64,000 bases of DNA from the NCBI GenBank assembly GCA_019918135.1, contig WBZZ01002570.1, positions 15,001-79,000 of the forward strand, given 5' to 3'. This stretch comes from Paulinella micropora. Taxonomy: Eukaryota > Cercozoa > Imbricatea > Euglyphida > Paulinellidae. The stretch's first letter is position 1. Each line of letters begins with the position of its first letter. This document shows positions 8,061-18,751 of the stretch, one piece after another. A program made the translations under genes and the position numbers. The notes beneath the pieces are model-generated. The model worked only from the letters and a program-made list of their open reading frames with translations, searched no databases and had not been told where the DNA came from.

Positions 8061-9395
8061 CGTCGTTTAGCTAGTAGGGAGAAACAAGGTGATATTGCGA
8101 GGGGCTGACGTTGCGGCACTGGTCCAGACTTTCCCTTTTTTGTGGGTTTTAAAGATTGAAGAAAAAAAGGCTAGTCCCGATTTTTCAGATACAGCAAGCA
8201 AAACAAAACCAAAAAAAACTTGAGAGGGAGAGGGTGTGTAGTTGGGGGGGGGTGTAGGGGCCCTACGTCTATCATCCATGAACAGCCTTCGAGGCTGAGC
8301 GACCTGAGTTCGGGCAGGTCGGCAGTTTATATTCAAAGCTTTCGCCTCTCGTCGTGTCCATGAATGACAAAGACATCGAAATTCCAATGTCAGAAAAATA
8401 TGAAAAGAGGGAGGGGGGGCGCTAAGAATGTAAAAGAATTAATAAAACGAAATACTTGACAAAGTCTTAATCTTCGGCACTGAAACTAAGAGAGGAAGGG
8501 GGCGGGGAGGCTCAATCTGTCTCTCCCCCGTCGGTAAGAGGAAAGGGGGAGAGCGCCCGGCATGAACTCAACGGAATCATCTTAGTTTTGTTGCAATTCT
8601 GCCCCTGTACTTTGAGCTTTTCTCCCCCCGGACTTAGGGGGGTGGAAAGGAGTAGAGGGGAGAGAAGAAGAGGCAGAGGGAAGGGGCGCGCTACAAATTT
8701 ACAATAAAAATTTAATAAAAAGTTTTACTGACAAGATTTCAATCTTGGCACTGAGAATTAGGAGATAGAGAGAATTTAACGCTGAATTAAAGCTCGACAG
8801 CCTTACACTTGGGCACTGAAAACTAGAAGCGGAGCAATGCGCTCCAGCATGAACCTGCGGCGGATGCTACTGCCCCATGGTCAATGTGCCAGGAGGACAA
8901 AGGCATCACTACCCCGACGGCGTCCTGTCCGTGCCGTGGCTCGGCCACCGTGCGCAAGGTCAGAAAAATATGAAAAGAGGAGAATTTTTTTTTGCCCGAC
9001 AACAGAGGGAACAGACGGGGGGGGAAGGGGGAACGAGCGAGGAAGAGGAAGGGGGGAGGGCAAGAAGGGGACGGTGTGTGCTTCCCTTCGTCCTCCCTCT
9101 CGTCCCTCTGTTTCTTTTGTCCTCTGCTATCCCCCCCTCCTCTCGTCCCTTGTTTGCGCGTGAAAACGCGTTCTAAAAAAAAATTCTTTTCCGCTTTTCA
9201 GTTTGTTCCTATTTTCCGCAGATCTTGCAGAGGGAGGGGGGGGGGCCGCCTAGCATGGGGCGAAGGGATTAGTGGAGGCGTTGCATGTATTTATTTTGTT
9301 TGCAGCTTCTGCGCCATTCACCCTTCCCCCTTCCCCTCCCCTGCTCCTTGAGCCCCCTGGGCTCAGGGGAGAGGAGAGGGAAGGTTCCTTCCGCA
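8061..9395. other. Repeat-rich intergenic region
   Basis: No credible gene. Contains a 3'-end element (8692-8758), the AATTAAAGCTCGAC element (~8783-8830), the CACCGTGCGCAAGGTCAGAA repeat (~8948-8990) and G/C-run tracts. Long frames on both strands are purine or pyrimidine shadows. Confidence 0.6.
8692..8758 (+). terminator. 3'-end element (AATAAA plus stem)
   Basis: Carries AATAAAAATTTAATAAAAAG and the perfect stem CAAGATT-TC-AATCTTG followed by GCACTGAGA. The same element follows several stops in this window, so it is read as a poly(A)/3'-end signal. Here no gene remains upstream of it. Confidence 0.55.
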
Positions 9396-11900
9396 AAAAC
9401 GTCTTTTTTCTGTCTCAGAGAGTGCGCCGCCTCATTGGAGAAGTCACTCGTTGTATGACTTAAACGGAGTTTGTGGTCAAGACACCGCCAGGGGGGGGGC
9501 GCCCCCCTCCCTTTTTTTCCTTTTCCCTCTCCTTGAGCCCCCTGAGCCCGGGGGGCTCAAAGAACAGGGGAAGGGCAAAGGGAGAGGGGAAGAGCGCAGA
9601 AGGTAAAAGAAAAATGCATGAAACGCCTCAACTAAGCCCCCCAATGCCGATCACCCCCCCCCTCCCCCCTTTCCCATTTTTGTCGAGCTTTAGTAAAAAA
9701 AATCTTGCAATTTCTTGGTGCCCCACCCTCCCTCTCCCTCTCCTTGCTCTCCTTTAAATTTGTTTTGTGCCTCCCGTCCCCTGAGCCCAGGGGGCTCAAG
9801 GAGCAGGGAAAGCTTTTTATTTTGAGTCTAACCCGTAGATTTGAGCCCGTGCACGTACCAGCAAGCCCTCCTTGTAGACTTTCGAGTAAGTTTCCCGAAC
9901 CTTTGCGCGTAAATAAATTGCCATATTATTATTCAGTGGCAAGTGTAATACTTTGTCGAGCTTTTAATTCAGCGTAAATTCTCTTTTTTTTGTACTCTCC
10001 CGCGGGGCACGATATGGTCAAATTTTGGACGTGATACGGCTGAAAAAGGCAGTACGTCTGAGACTTCCCGGGGAAACAGCCGAAAGCGTCGATTTGGCGC
10101 CAAAATCTACTTGCGCAAAAAGAAAATCCCACACATACGCTCGGCTGGGCCGCCGTGAAGAAGACCTGTTGTAGCCCTCCCTCTCACTCTCGTCGCCCCT
10201 CTCACCTTCGTCGCCCCTCTCACCTTTATCGCCCCGCTCCCCTTTGCTCTGCACCTCCATGCCTCTAGGGAAGGTGAGAGGGCCGAAAAACATTTTCGTG
10301 TGAGTAAAAGGCCCGCGGGTTTCTCCCCGCGGGAAAACGTCTGATTTCTCTGCTAGCCGCCGGAACGACCCCTGCTAAATTTGGCGCCAAATTGTGCCGC
10401 CGGAGGTAGAGTGCGTGATACGGTTGAAAAAGGCAGTAAGTCTGAGTCTTCCCAGGGAAACAGCCGTAAGCGCCAATTTGGCGCCAAAATCTACTTGCGC
10501 AACAAAAAATCCCACACAGACGCCCCAACACCGCCGTGAGGAAGACGTCCTCCCCCTCCCTCTCACTCTCATCGCCCCTCTCACTTTCGTCGCCCCTCTC
10601 ACTTTCGTCGCCCCTCTCACCTTCGTCGCCCCTCTCGCCTTTGTCGCCCCGCCCCCTTTGCTCTGCACCTCCATGCCTCTAGGGAAGGTGAGAGGGCCGA
10701 AAAACATTTTCGTGTGAGTAAAAGGCCCGCGGGTTTCTTCCCCACGGGAAAGCGTCCGATTTCTCTGCTAGCCGCCGGAAAGATCCCTGCTAAATTTGGC
10801 GCCAAATTGTGCCATCCGGAGGTAGGGTGCGTGATACGGTTGAAAAAGGCAGTACGTCATAGTTTTCCCGGGGAAACAGCCGTAAGCGCCAATTTGGCGC
10901 CGAAATCTACTTGCACAACAAGAAAATCCCACACAGACGCTCGGCTGGGCCGCCGTGAGGAAGACGTCCTCCCTCCACTCTCGCCCTCTCACTCTCGTCT
11001 CCCCTCTCACCTTCGTCGCCCCTTTCACCTTTGTCCTCTGCTTATTCTTCTCCCCCTCCCCTCGTCCCTCTCAGAGCGCGTGCAAACGCGTCCCAAAAAA
11101 AATTGTTGCTTTCCACTTTTCATATTCCCGCAGATATTTCCGCATATCCTTGCAAAGGGGAGAGGCAGGGAAGGAGGAGCAGGGGCGCGCTTTGCCGGTG
11201 TACAAAAATTTAATAAAAAGTTTTACTGACAAGATTTCAATCTTAGCACTGAGACCCAAAAGAGGGAGAGAGAAAGGGCAGAGGCCGCGCCAGGAAAACG
11301 TAATTTACGCTGAATTAAAGCTCGACGGTCTTAAGCTCTGGCACTGAAAACTAGGAGCAGAGCACCATGCTCCAGCACGACCTGCGGCGAATGAATGATG
11401 GGCGGTGGTCAATGTGCCAGGGGACAAGAGCCCCTTCACTTACCCCGACGGCTTCCCGTCCGTGCCATAGCGCAGCCACCGTGCGCAAGGTCCGCGGAAT
11501 ATGAAAGGAGGGAGGGGGTTAGTGGAGGCGTTGCAGGTATTTATTTCTTTTGCAGCTTCTGTGCCCTTCTCCCCCCTCCCCTCCCCTGCTCCTTGAGCCC
11601 CTGGGCCAGGGGATAGGAGAGAGTAGAGGGAAAGAAGAAGAGGCAGGGGAAAGGGGGGAGGAAGAGCACGAATTGTCTAGTCCTCGTCTGAGGATCGGGA
11701 GCTAGAGGGAAAGAGGAGGGTAGGGGCGCGCTTCGCCGGTGTACAAGAAAACACCACGCGAGAAAAAATTTTAATTTAGCACTGAGAACGTGTACAGGGA
11801 GGGCGGGGTGTGCTCCCTTTTTTCCATAGCCCTCTCTTCCTCTGTTCCCCCTTGTCCCTGCTTATCCCTCCCCCTCGCCTTTGTTTGCGCGTGCAACGCG
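9396..11900. repeat. Large direct duplication, copy 1
   Basis: Matches 14048-16500 in the same order and orientation: CAGAGAGTGCGCCGCCTCAT block, G/C-run palindrome, TTGAGCCCC inverted repeat, GAGTCTAACC block, E2F-site array, GCAGATATTTCCGCATATCC block, 3'-end element, and the GGCGGTGGTCAATGTGCCAG block. This copy has about three array units; copy 2 has two. Confidence 0.8.
10018..11110. repeat. E2F-site tandem array 1 (~410-bp units)
   Basis: About 2.6 head-to-tail units. Each runs from GATACGGTTGAAAAAGGCAG through TTTGGCGCCAAAATCTACTT, CACACAGACGC, an 18-bp minisatellite (CTCTCACTTTCGTCGCCC), GCCTCTAGGGAAGGTGAGAG and AAACATTTTCGTG to a second TTTGGCGCCAAATTG. Minus-strand frames give Gly-Glu-Arg-Gly-Asp-Lys or Gly-Ala-Thr-Lys-Val-Arg repeats depending on the copy; this frame inconsistency argues against coding. 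Confidence 0.85.
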
Positions 11901-12060
11901 TTCTAAAAAAATTCTTTTCCATTTCCGCAGATCTTGCAGAGGGAGGGGGGGGCGCCTAGCATGGGGCGAAGGGATTAGTAGAGGCGTTGCGTGTATTTAT
12001 TTTGTTTGCAGCTTCTGCGCCATTCACCCTTCCCTCTTCCCTCTTTTGCTCAGGGAGGGA

Positions 12061-12383
12061 GAGGGGAGGGGGCGCTTCGCCGTTGTACGAAATACGCTGA
12101 ATTAAAGCTCGACAAGGCATTATTGCTAAAGCACGAGTACGACAGACAGACAGCGCGCTTTCTTTCCTTCCGCAAGAACGTCTTTTTTCTGTCTCAGAGA
12201 GTGCGCCGCCTCATTGGAGAAGTCACTCGTCGCATGACTTAAACGAAGTTTGTGGTCGAGACACGACCCGGGGAGGGGGGCGCCCCCCCCCCTTTTTTTC
12301 CTCTTCCCTCTCCTTGAGCCCCTGAGCCCGGGGGGCTCAAAGAACAGGGGAAGGGCAAAAGGGGAGGGAAAGAGCGCAGAAAC
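12061..12383. repeat. Direct repeat left of the F-box/LRR gene
   Basis: Nearly identical to 13936-14252 on the other side of the gene, in the same orientation: GGGGGCGCTTCGCCGTTGTA, the AATTAAAGCTCGAC element, GACAGACAGACAGCGCGC and the TTGAGCCCC inverted repeat. The gene therefore sits between direct repeats of ~320 bp. Confidence 0.85.
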
Positions 12384-12462
12384 TCCTTCTCCGACAGAAA
12401 GAGAGAAAGCAGGTGGGTCGAAGCGGAGGGGGGAGTCAACGGACAACTGTACGCCAGCCGGA

Positions 12463-13518
12463 ATGCTTGCTAGTCGCCGCAGCCCCAAACGCCGGCGCCT
12501 AGCAGATCACAAGTGCGTAGCCTCCATTCCGCCACGCTTGCTAGGCAGCGTGAACACCGCGGTGTTCACGCTGCCGGACTGTCTTTGGCCCTTGGTTAGA
12601 GCATGCTTGGGAGAAGACCAGCTGCTTAGTTTAGTATTGACCTGCAAACTATTCTCAACCTTGTGCAAACGATCGTCTTTCTGGACGGGCTTTAAGCCAC
12701 CAGAGTTTAGTCTCTACAGACGTACTGACCAAAGGTTATTTACCTTTTTTCGTAGTCTGTGCTTGGAAACACAAACGAAAATATCCGTTACTTGTGGCTT
12801 TGGTGACAACGAGGGCAGCACAACTCTGCTGCACCACCTTCACGTACACGACCTAAATTACTACGGTGACATGTCAGGAAAGTCTCGGCCAGGCCTAGCT
12901 TCGCTGTTGTCTGCAATAGCATCTGTTCACAAGCTTACCATCAAGTGCACGTCGAGCAACGATGACATTGCCAGTGCGCTACGCCAATTGCGAAACCCTG
13001 GTACGGTTTCCGATCTAACGCTGGAGTTAGCCCAGCAGTTGACGAGCGACACGTTGGCCGCGGTTGCGCAGCTCCGGTCACTCACGCGCCTTAGCTTGCA
13101 CCCTTGCCTGCGAGTGACCGCAGCGCCAACGGGTCTCAACCACCTGGGCGCGCTCGAACGGCTCCAAAGGCTCGACATAACAGCATGCACTCTAACCCAC
13201 GACGACAACCTGCGCTTTTTGCCAAACCTTACAAATCTCTGCGTTTTGACGCTGGTCTTCCACGACCATGTGGCAGTTGCGAATTTACGACACATAGCGT
13301 CGTGTCGCCAGCTCCGGCAGCTTGTGATGCTAGGCTTTTCAGTACTAACCTACGACGAGCTACTGCAAATCTGTGAATCTAGCTCTCTGCGCTCACTATA
13401 CATAGGAGAACGTTCAGCTATTGCAGAAGAAACCTTGGAGCAAATTAGACTGCGCCGGCCCCATGTCAACATTTGTGTAACAGACTATTTTCCACCAGAC
13501 GAAGTTCTAGAATTCTAA
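12463..13518 (+). CDS. F-box/LRR protein, 351 aa
   Basis: First ATG of the conserved part is at 12463; the frame upstream is repeat. A basic, NLS-like start (SPKRRRLADHK) is followed by an F-box-like helix bundle at ~36-74 (LPDCLWPLVRACLGEDQLL ... CKLF) and by leucine-rich repeats from ~160 to ~340 (LQRLDITACTLTHDDNLRFL, LCVLTLVFHDHV). Known role of the family: substrate receptor of SCF ubiquitin ligases, Skp1 binding the F-box and LRRs the substrate. The coding region contains a 32-bp perfect palindrome at 12544-12575. The gene is flanked by direct repeats and may have been moved with them. Confidence 0.75.
   Translation: MLASRRSPKRRRLADHKCVASIPPRLLGSVNTAVFTLPDCLWPLVRACLGEDQLLSLVLTCKLFSTLCKRSSFWTGFKPPEFSLYRRTDQRLFTFFRSLCLETQTKISVTCGFGDNEGSTTLLHHLHVHDLNYYGDMSGKSRPGLASLLSAIASVHKLTIKCTSSNDDIASALRQLRNPGTVSDLTLELAQQLTSDTLAAVAQLRSLTRLSLHPCLRVTAAPTGLNHLGALERLQRLDITACTLTHDDNLRFLPNLTNLCVLTLVFHDHVAVANLRHIASCRQLRQLVMLGFSVLTYDELLQICESSSLRSLYIGERSAIAEETLEQIRLRRPHVNICVTDYFPPDEVLEF
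12544..12575. repeat. 32-bp perfect palindrome inside a gene
   Basis: GGCAGCGTGAACACCG followed at once by its exact reverse complement, with no loop. It lies just before the F-box and encodes GSVNTAVFTLP. Confidence 0.95.
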
Positions 13519-13935
13519 CAATTAGAAAAGAAAAATACTTGTCACACTTTCTTGGCGCCTCCTGCTCTCTTCCGAGGGCTGTGACAGCCTGGGGTGCGAC
13601 AGCTGCACAGGCCTGGGGGGCGACGAATGTAGCCGATTGCAAAATCAAGCTATGCAACTGCGGTCGCAGAAAAGTCTGTTTTATTAACAAAAATTGCTCT
13701 TTTGACGCACTTGGTTAGCATTCTTCCTGCATACGGTCGCGGCCGTCGGGTTTTGGGAGTAGCAGTTATTAAAAAAAAGTCACGAATACTTTGTTTAATT
13801 ACTCTTGAGTGTCGAGCTTTTCCGCAAGAGGTCCAGCAGGGGCTATCTGGTGCAAGCATTCAATCCCCTCGTTGTTGATGTTGGTATAAGGAGTCAACTC
13901 CCGGAGTCCAGCGTGCCTCTACCAAGGGGAGGGGA
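13519..13935. other. Intergenic, no gene seen
   Basis: Sequence downstream of the F-box/LRR gene. Frames on either strand are short and lack support. A short CTAGAATTCTAACAATTAGA hairpin directly follows the stop. Confidence 0.5.
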
Positions 13936-16500
13936 GAGGGGAGGGGGCGCTTCGCCGTTGTACGAAATACGCTGAATTAAAGCTCGACAAGGCATTATCG
14001 CTAAAGCACGAGTACGACAGACAGACAGCGCGCTTTCTTTCCTTCCGCAAAAACGTCTTTTTTCTGTCTCAGAGAGTGCGCCGCCTCATTGGAGAAGTCA
14101 CTCGTCGTATGACTTAAACGAAGTTTGTGGTCGAGACACGACTTGGGAGGGGGGCGCCCCCCCCTCTTTTTTCCTCTTCCCTCTCCTTGAGCCCCCTGAG
14201 CCGGGGGGCTCAAAGAACAGGGAAGGGCAAAGGGGAAGGGGAAGAGCAGAAGCTAAAAGAAAATGCATGAAACGCCTCAACTAAGCCCCCCAATGCCGGT
14301 CACCCCCCCCCCCCCCCCTTCCCATTTTTGTCGAGCTTTAGTAAATAAAAATCTTGCAATTTCTTGGTGCCCCTGCCCTCCCTCTCCCTCTCCTTTCTCT
14401 CCTTTAAATTTGTTTTGTGCCTCCCGTCCCCTGAGCCCAGGGGCTCAAGGAGCAAGGAAAGCTTTTTAATTTGAGTCTAACCTGTAGACTTGAGCCTCTG
14501 CACGTACCAGCAAGCCCCCTTGTAGACTTCCGAGTAAGTTTCCCAAACCTTTGCGCGTAAATTCAGTGCCATATTAGTATTCAGTGCCAAACTTCAAGAT
14601 TTTGTCGAGCTTTTAATTCAGCGTAAATTCTCTTTTTTTTGTACTCTCCCGCGGGGCGCGATATGGTCAAATTTTGGACGTGATACGGCTGAAAGAGGCA
14701 GTTCCGTCTGTCATTTGGCGCCAAATTGTGCCGTCCGGAGGTAGGGTGCGTGATACGGTTGAAAAAGGCAGTACGTCTTAGCATTCCCGGGGAAACAGCC
14801 GTAAGCGCCAATTTGGCGCCAAAATCTACTTGCGCAAAAGAAAATCACACACAGACACACGCAACGCCGCCGTGAGGAAGACGTCCTCCCCTTCCCTCTC
14901 ACTCTCGTCGCCCCTCTCACTTTCGTCGCCCCCCTCACTCTCGTCGCCCCTCTCACCTTCGTCGCCCCTCTCACCTTCGTCGCCCCTCTCACCTTTGTCG
15001 CCCCGCTACCTTTGCTCTGCACCTCCCTGCCTCTAGGGAAGGTGAGAGGGCCGAAAAACATTTTCGTGCGAGTAAAAGGCCGCGGGTTTCTCCCCGCAAG
15101 AAAACGTCCGATTTCTCTGCTAGCCTCCGGAACGGCCCCAGCTAAATTTGGCGCCAAATCGTGCCGTCCGGAGGTAGGGTGCGTGATACGGTCCAGCCGG
15201 GCAGTACGTCTTAGCTTTCCCGGGGAAACAGCCGTAAGCGCCAATTTGGCGCCAAAATCTACTTGCGCAAAAAAAAACCCCACACAGACACACGCAACAC
15301 CGCCGTGAGGAAGACGTCCTTCCCTTCCCTCTCACTTTCGTCGCCCCTCTCACCTTCGTCGCCCTTTCACCTTTGTCCTCTGCTTATTCCTCCCCCCTCC
15401 CCTCGTCCCTTGTTTGCGCGTGCAAACGCGTCCCAAAAAAAATTGTTGCTTTCCACTTTTCATATTCCCGCAGATATTTCCGCATATCCTTGCAGAGGGG
15501 AGAGGCAGGGAAGGAGGAGCAGGAGCGCGCCAAGAAAATGTAATTTACGCTGAATTAAAGCTCGACGGTGTCCTGTCCGTGCCATAGCTCGGCCACCGTG
15601 CGCAAGACCTGCGGAAATATGAAAAGAGGAAAAGAAATTTTTTTTGGCCTGACAAAAAAAACAGACGAGGGGAAGAAGGGGGGTGGGAGTAGAGGGGAGA
15701 GAAGAAGAGGCAGAGGGAAGGGAGGGGGAGAGTACGAATTGTCTAGTCCCCCGTCTGAGCAGAGAGCGAGAGCAAGAGAAGGAGGGCAGGGGCGCGCTAA
15801 AAATTTACAAAAATTAAATAAAAAGTTTTACTGACAAGATCTCAATCTTGGCACTGAGACCCCAAAAGAGGGAGAAAGAAAGGGCAGAGGCCGCGCCAGG
15901 AAAACGTAATTTACGCTGAATTAAAGCTCGACGGTCTTACGCTCTGGCACTGAAAACCAGGAGCAGAGCACCGTGCTCCAGCACGACCTGCGGCGAATGG
16001 ATGGGCGGTGGTCAATGTGCCAGGGGGACAAGAGCCCCTTCACTTACCCCGACGGCTTCCTGTCCGTGCCATAGCGCAGCCACCGTGCGCAAGGTCCGCG
16101 GGGATATGAAAGGAGGGAAAAGGTTAGTGGAGGCGTTGCATGTATTTATTTCTTTTGCAGCTTCTGCGCCCTCCCCCCCTCCCTCCCCCCGCTCCTTGAG
16201 CCCCCCTGGGCCCAGGGGAATAGGAGAGAGTAGAGGGGAAAGAAGAAGAGGCAGGGGAAGGGGGGGGGAAGCACGAATTGTCTAGCCCCCCGTCTGAGGA
16301 TCGGGAGCTAAGAGGGAAAGAGGAGGGTAGGGGCGCGCTTCGCTGGTGTACAAGAAAATATCATGCGAGAAAAATTTTAATCTTGGCACTGAGAACGTGT
16401 ACAGGGGGGGGGCGGGGTGTGCTCCCCCCTCCCGTGCCCCCTCTCGTCCCTCTGTTCCCCCTTGTCTCCTGCTACCCCCTCCCTCTCCTCCCTTGTTTGC
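13936..16500. repeat. Large direct duplication, copy 2
   Basis: Homologous to 9396-11900 and, at its left end, to 12061-12383. Relative to copy 1 it has two instead of three array units and an extra ~330-bp block around 15571-15900. Differences from copy 1 are mostly homopolymer-length changes and scattered substitutions, so the duplication is fairly recent. Confidence 0.8.
14690..15440. repeat. E2F-site tandem array 2
   Basis: Two ~410-bp units with TTTGGCGCCAAA at about 14713, 14809, 15146 and 15243, and the 18-bp minisatellite at about 14895-15000 and 15320-15370. It exits into the same right-hand sequence as array 1. Confidence 0.85.
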
Positions 16501-17571
16501 GCGTGCAAACGCGTTCCAAAAAAAGCTTTCTTTTCCACTTTTCATATTTTACCTATTTCCGCAGATCTTGCGCACCGTGCCCTGGCACGACCCTGGGGCG
16601 GATGGTACTGCCCCCGTGGTCAATTTGCTAGGAGGACAAAAAGCTTCACTACCCAGACGGCGTCCCGTCCGTGCTACGGCGGCCACCGTGCGCAAGGTCA
16701 GAAAAATATGAAAAGAGGTGGGGGAGGGGCGCGCTAAAAGTGTAAAAGGAATTAATAAAAAGAAATCCTTGACAAAGTTTTAATCTTCGGTGCGGGCCGA
16801 GGGCAGCCTAAGTAGTTACGAGGTTGAAGCTCTGCGTTCTAAAGTCATGCGACAGCAGCACTGTCCGGAAAGTGGCAAAGAGCTGGCACAGAAAGGTGTC
16901 GGTCAAGCCTTTGACTTCTTGCGGCCCGGGGTTCTGGTGGCCGCGCAGCAATACCGAAACTTTCTTAAATGCAATCCAAGCTGCTATCGACGCCTGCAAC
17001 CACCAAGATTTAAAGCCGGCGTTTGAAATTACATTTTTTTTGTACACCGGCGAAGCGCGCCCCTACCCTAATGATATAGCTGAAAAAAGGCAGTTCTACC
17101 AAAAACCTGGAAGCAAGCGCAAATGACAAGTCCTGCGCACTCCCTCCCCCCTTGCCCTTCCCTTTCGAGGGTGATGGCCCTCCACACCCCCACCCCCCCT
17201 TTTCTGTATTGGCAGAACAAAACAAAGAATCCGGGCTTTTGTGGAACCTGTGTGTCGAAGCCCGCGGCCCACTCAATCCCCCTACCTGCCTGCTATATGA
17301 CTTGAGCATAAGAGCCGGCACAGAAAGCATGCTAAATCAAGCGTGTCATTTCCTGTCCCGAGTGACGTTCCGCAATCTCGAGACCCTCGCGTATACAGGA
17401 ATGACGTCGGCCGACCTCGAGTCGCGCCTGCCAACGCTGAACCTGCAGCTGTCAAAATCGATGTTGTATAATATGTGAGCATCTAGTACCCCAGGGGCCG
17501 CCGCGCAAGCAGCTGCTTCTTGGCCTACGCCCGCAGCAAGGGAAAGGGGGGAAGAGGGCGGGGCTTCACGG
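16501..17571. other. Repeats with a short coding-like fragment
   Basis: Holds a 3'-end element (~16738-16795), half of a GATATAGC hairpin (17071-17105), and from about 17224 to 17478 a plus-strand protein-like stretch (for example RVTFRNLETLAYTGMTSADL) without a start codon. Probably a gene remnant. Confidence 0.4.
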
Positions 17572-18138
17572 TTGTGTCTTTCCCCTCCCCGGGGGGATAT
17601 ATATGGTGAAGCGGGAGCCAATAGTAAGATAACCAAACAAAAAAGGAGTGTATGCAAAATCCACGTGAAAACAGTTTCAAAACGGCACGCCAAAGAGATT
17701 GCTCGAAAGAGGCGGGCGGCTGAGCAAGGCAACGCCCGGGCCCAGTGCTACGTGGGGCATTGCTACCTTGACGGAACTGGTGTGGACCAAGACTTGGCCA
17801 TGGCAGTGCAGTGGTACACTCGGGCAGCTACGCAGGGCTACGCGCCCGCGCAGTACATGCTCGCTGCCTGTTACAAAAGGGGCCGTGGCGTGGGTGCAGA
17901 CACTGCCAAGACCCTGGAGTGGTTCGAGCGGGCGGCGGCACAAAATCACATGGGCGCCCTGCGGATGCTGGGCATTTTGTATTATTTTGGTCGCGTCGTG
18001 CCCAAAGACCGCTCCGCGGCCAGAGAGTGGTTCACACGAGCAGCCGCTCTGGGCGACGCCCGGGCCCTGCCGTGGCTCGCCAGGAAGGGCATGGCCCAGA
18101 ATCCCGACGCGCAGCCTGACATGTCTCGGAATTTGTAA
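17572..18138 (+). CDS. Sel1-like repeat protein
   Basis: Residues ~48-170 contain three to four Sel1 repeats with the usual pattern (AAEQGNARAQCYVGHCYLDG, DLAMAVQWYTRAATQGYAPA, DTAKTLEWFERAAAQNHMGA, DRSAAREWFTRAAALGDARA). Sel1 repeats are alpha-solenoid protein-interaction modules. No ATG precedes the repeats in this frame: the frame opens at 17572 with a TTG, and the nearby ATG at 17603 is in another frame. The gene may therefore lack its original 5' end or use another start. A GATATATATGG (TATA-like) string lies at 17596-17606. Confidence 0.65.
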   Translation: MCLSPPRGDIYGEAGANSKITKQKRSVCKIHVKTVSKRHAKEIARKRRAAEQGNARAQCYVGHCYLDGTGVDQDLAMAVQWYTRAATQGYAPAQYMLAACYKRGRGVGADTAKTLEWFERAAAQNHMGALRMLGILYYFGRVVPKDRSAAREWFTRAAALGDARALPWLARKGMAQNPDAQPDMSRNL

Positions 18139-18751
18139 ACCAAAACTTCCCAGAGACCGGCAGGCAGCTGGGAGGAAGAAAGGACAGCGCGCGGCACATC
18201 CCCCAGCGCCGACCTGTCGACCATCCTAGCCCCGGGCCTGAGGCTGGGGGGCACGGCGGCGCATCTGTGGCCTGCCGCAGGGTGGGGCCGCTGTGCATGT
18301 TGGAGGGGGGGGGGGGGTGCCCCCCCCCCGCCCCTGTGAGCTCACAACAAAAGTTTATTATTTTTGCTCTTTCTTTAAAGCCACAAATTTAACCTGGTCC
18401 GTGAGACAAGGCCCCCTCCCTTTTCTCCTCCATTGTAAGACCGTCGAGCTTTAATTAAATTTAGCGTAATTTACGTTTTCTCTCTTTGTTCTCAATGCCA
18501 AGTGTAAGGCTTTGTCGACCTTTAATAACAAAAAATTCATAGATTCTTGGCGCGCCCCTACCCCTAGTGATATAGCTGAAAAAAGGCAGTATTGCCAGAA
18601 AAGCCTGAGAACGCTGCCTCTTTCTGCTATATCATATGCACAGACCGTCAAGCCGCAATATTTTGCGCCATCCTTCCCCTGTTCTTTGACCCCCCCCCGA
18701 GCCCGTCCAAAGAGTTCAAAAAGTGCCTTTTTTAAAATAAAACTTGAGAGT
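18139..18751. other. Intergenic repeats
   Basis: G/C-run palindrome at ~18304-18332, the AATTAAA...GCGTAATTTACG element at ~18428-18480, and a GTCGACCTTTAATAAC variant at ~18514. No gene seen. Confidence 0.55.
18567..18636. repeat. Dispersed hairpin element
   Basis: TGATATAGCTGAAAAAAGGC...TGCCTCTTTCTGCTATATCA; compensating changes relative to the 6391 copy keep the stem (GCC/GGC becomes AGC/GCT). Confidence 0.8.

Noticed and set aside
12061-14252. Direct repeats as LTRs of a retroelement around the F-box gene
   Set aside because: The repeats lack TG...CA ends, a primer-binding site and a polypurine tract, and the enclosed gene is a single F-box/LRR gene.
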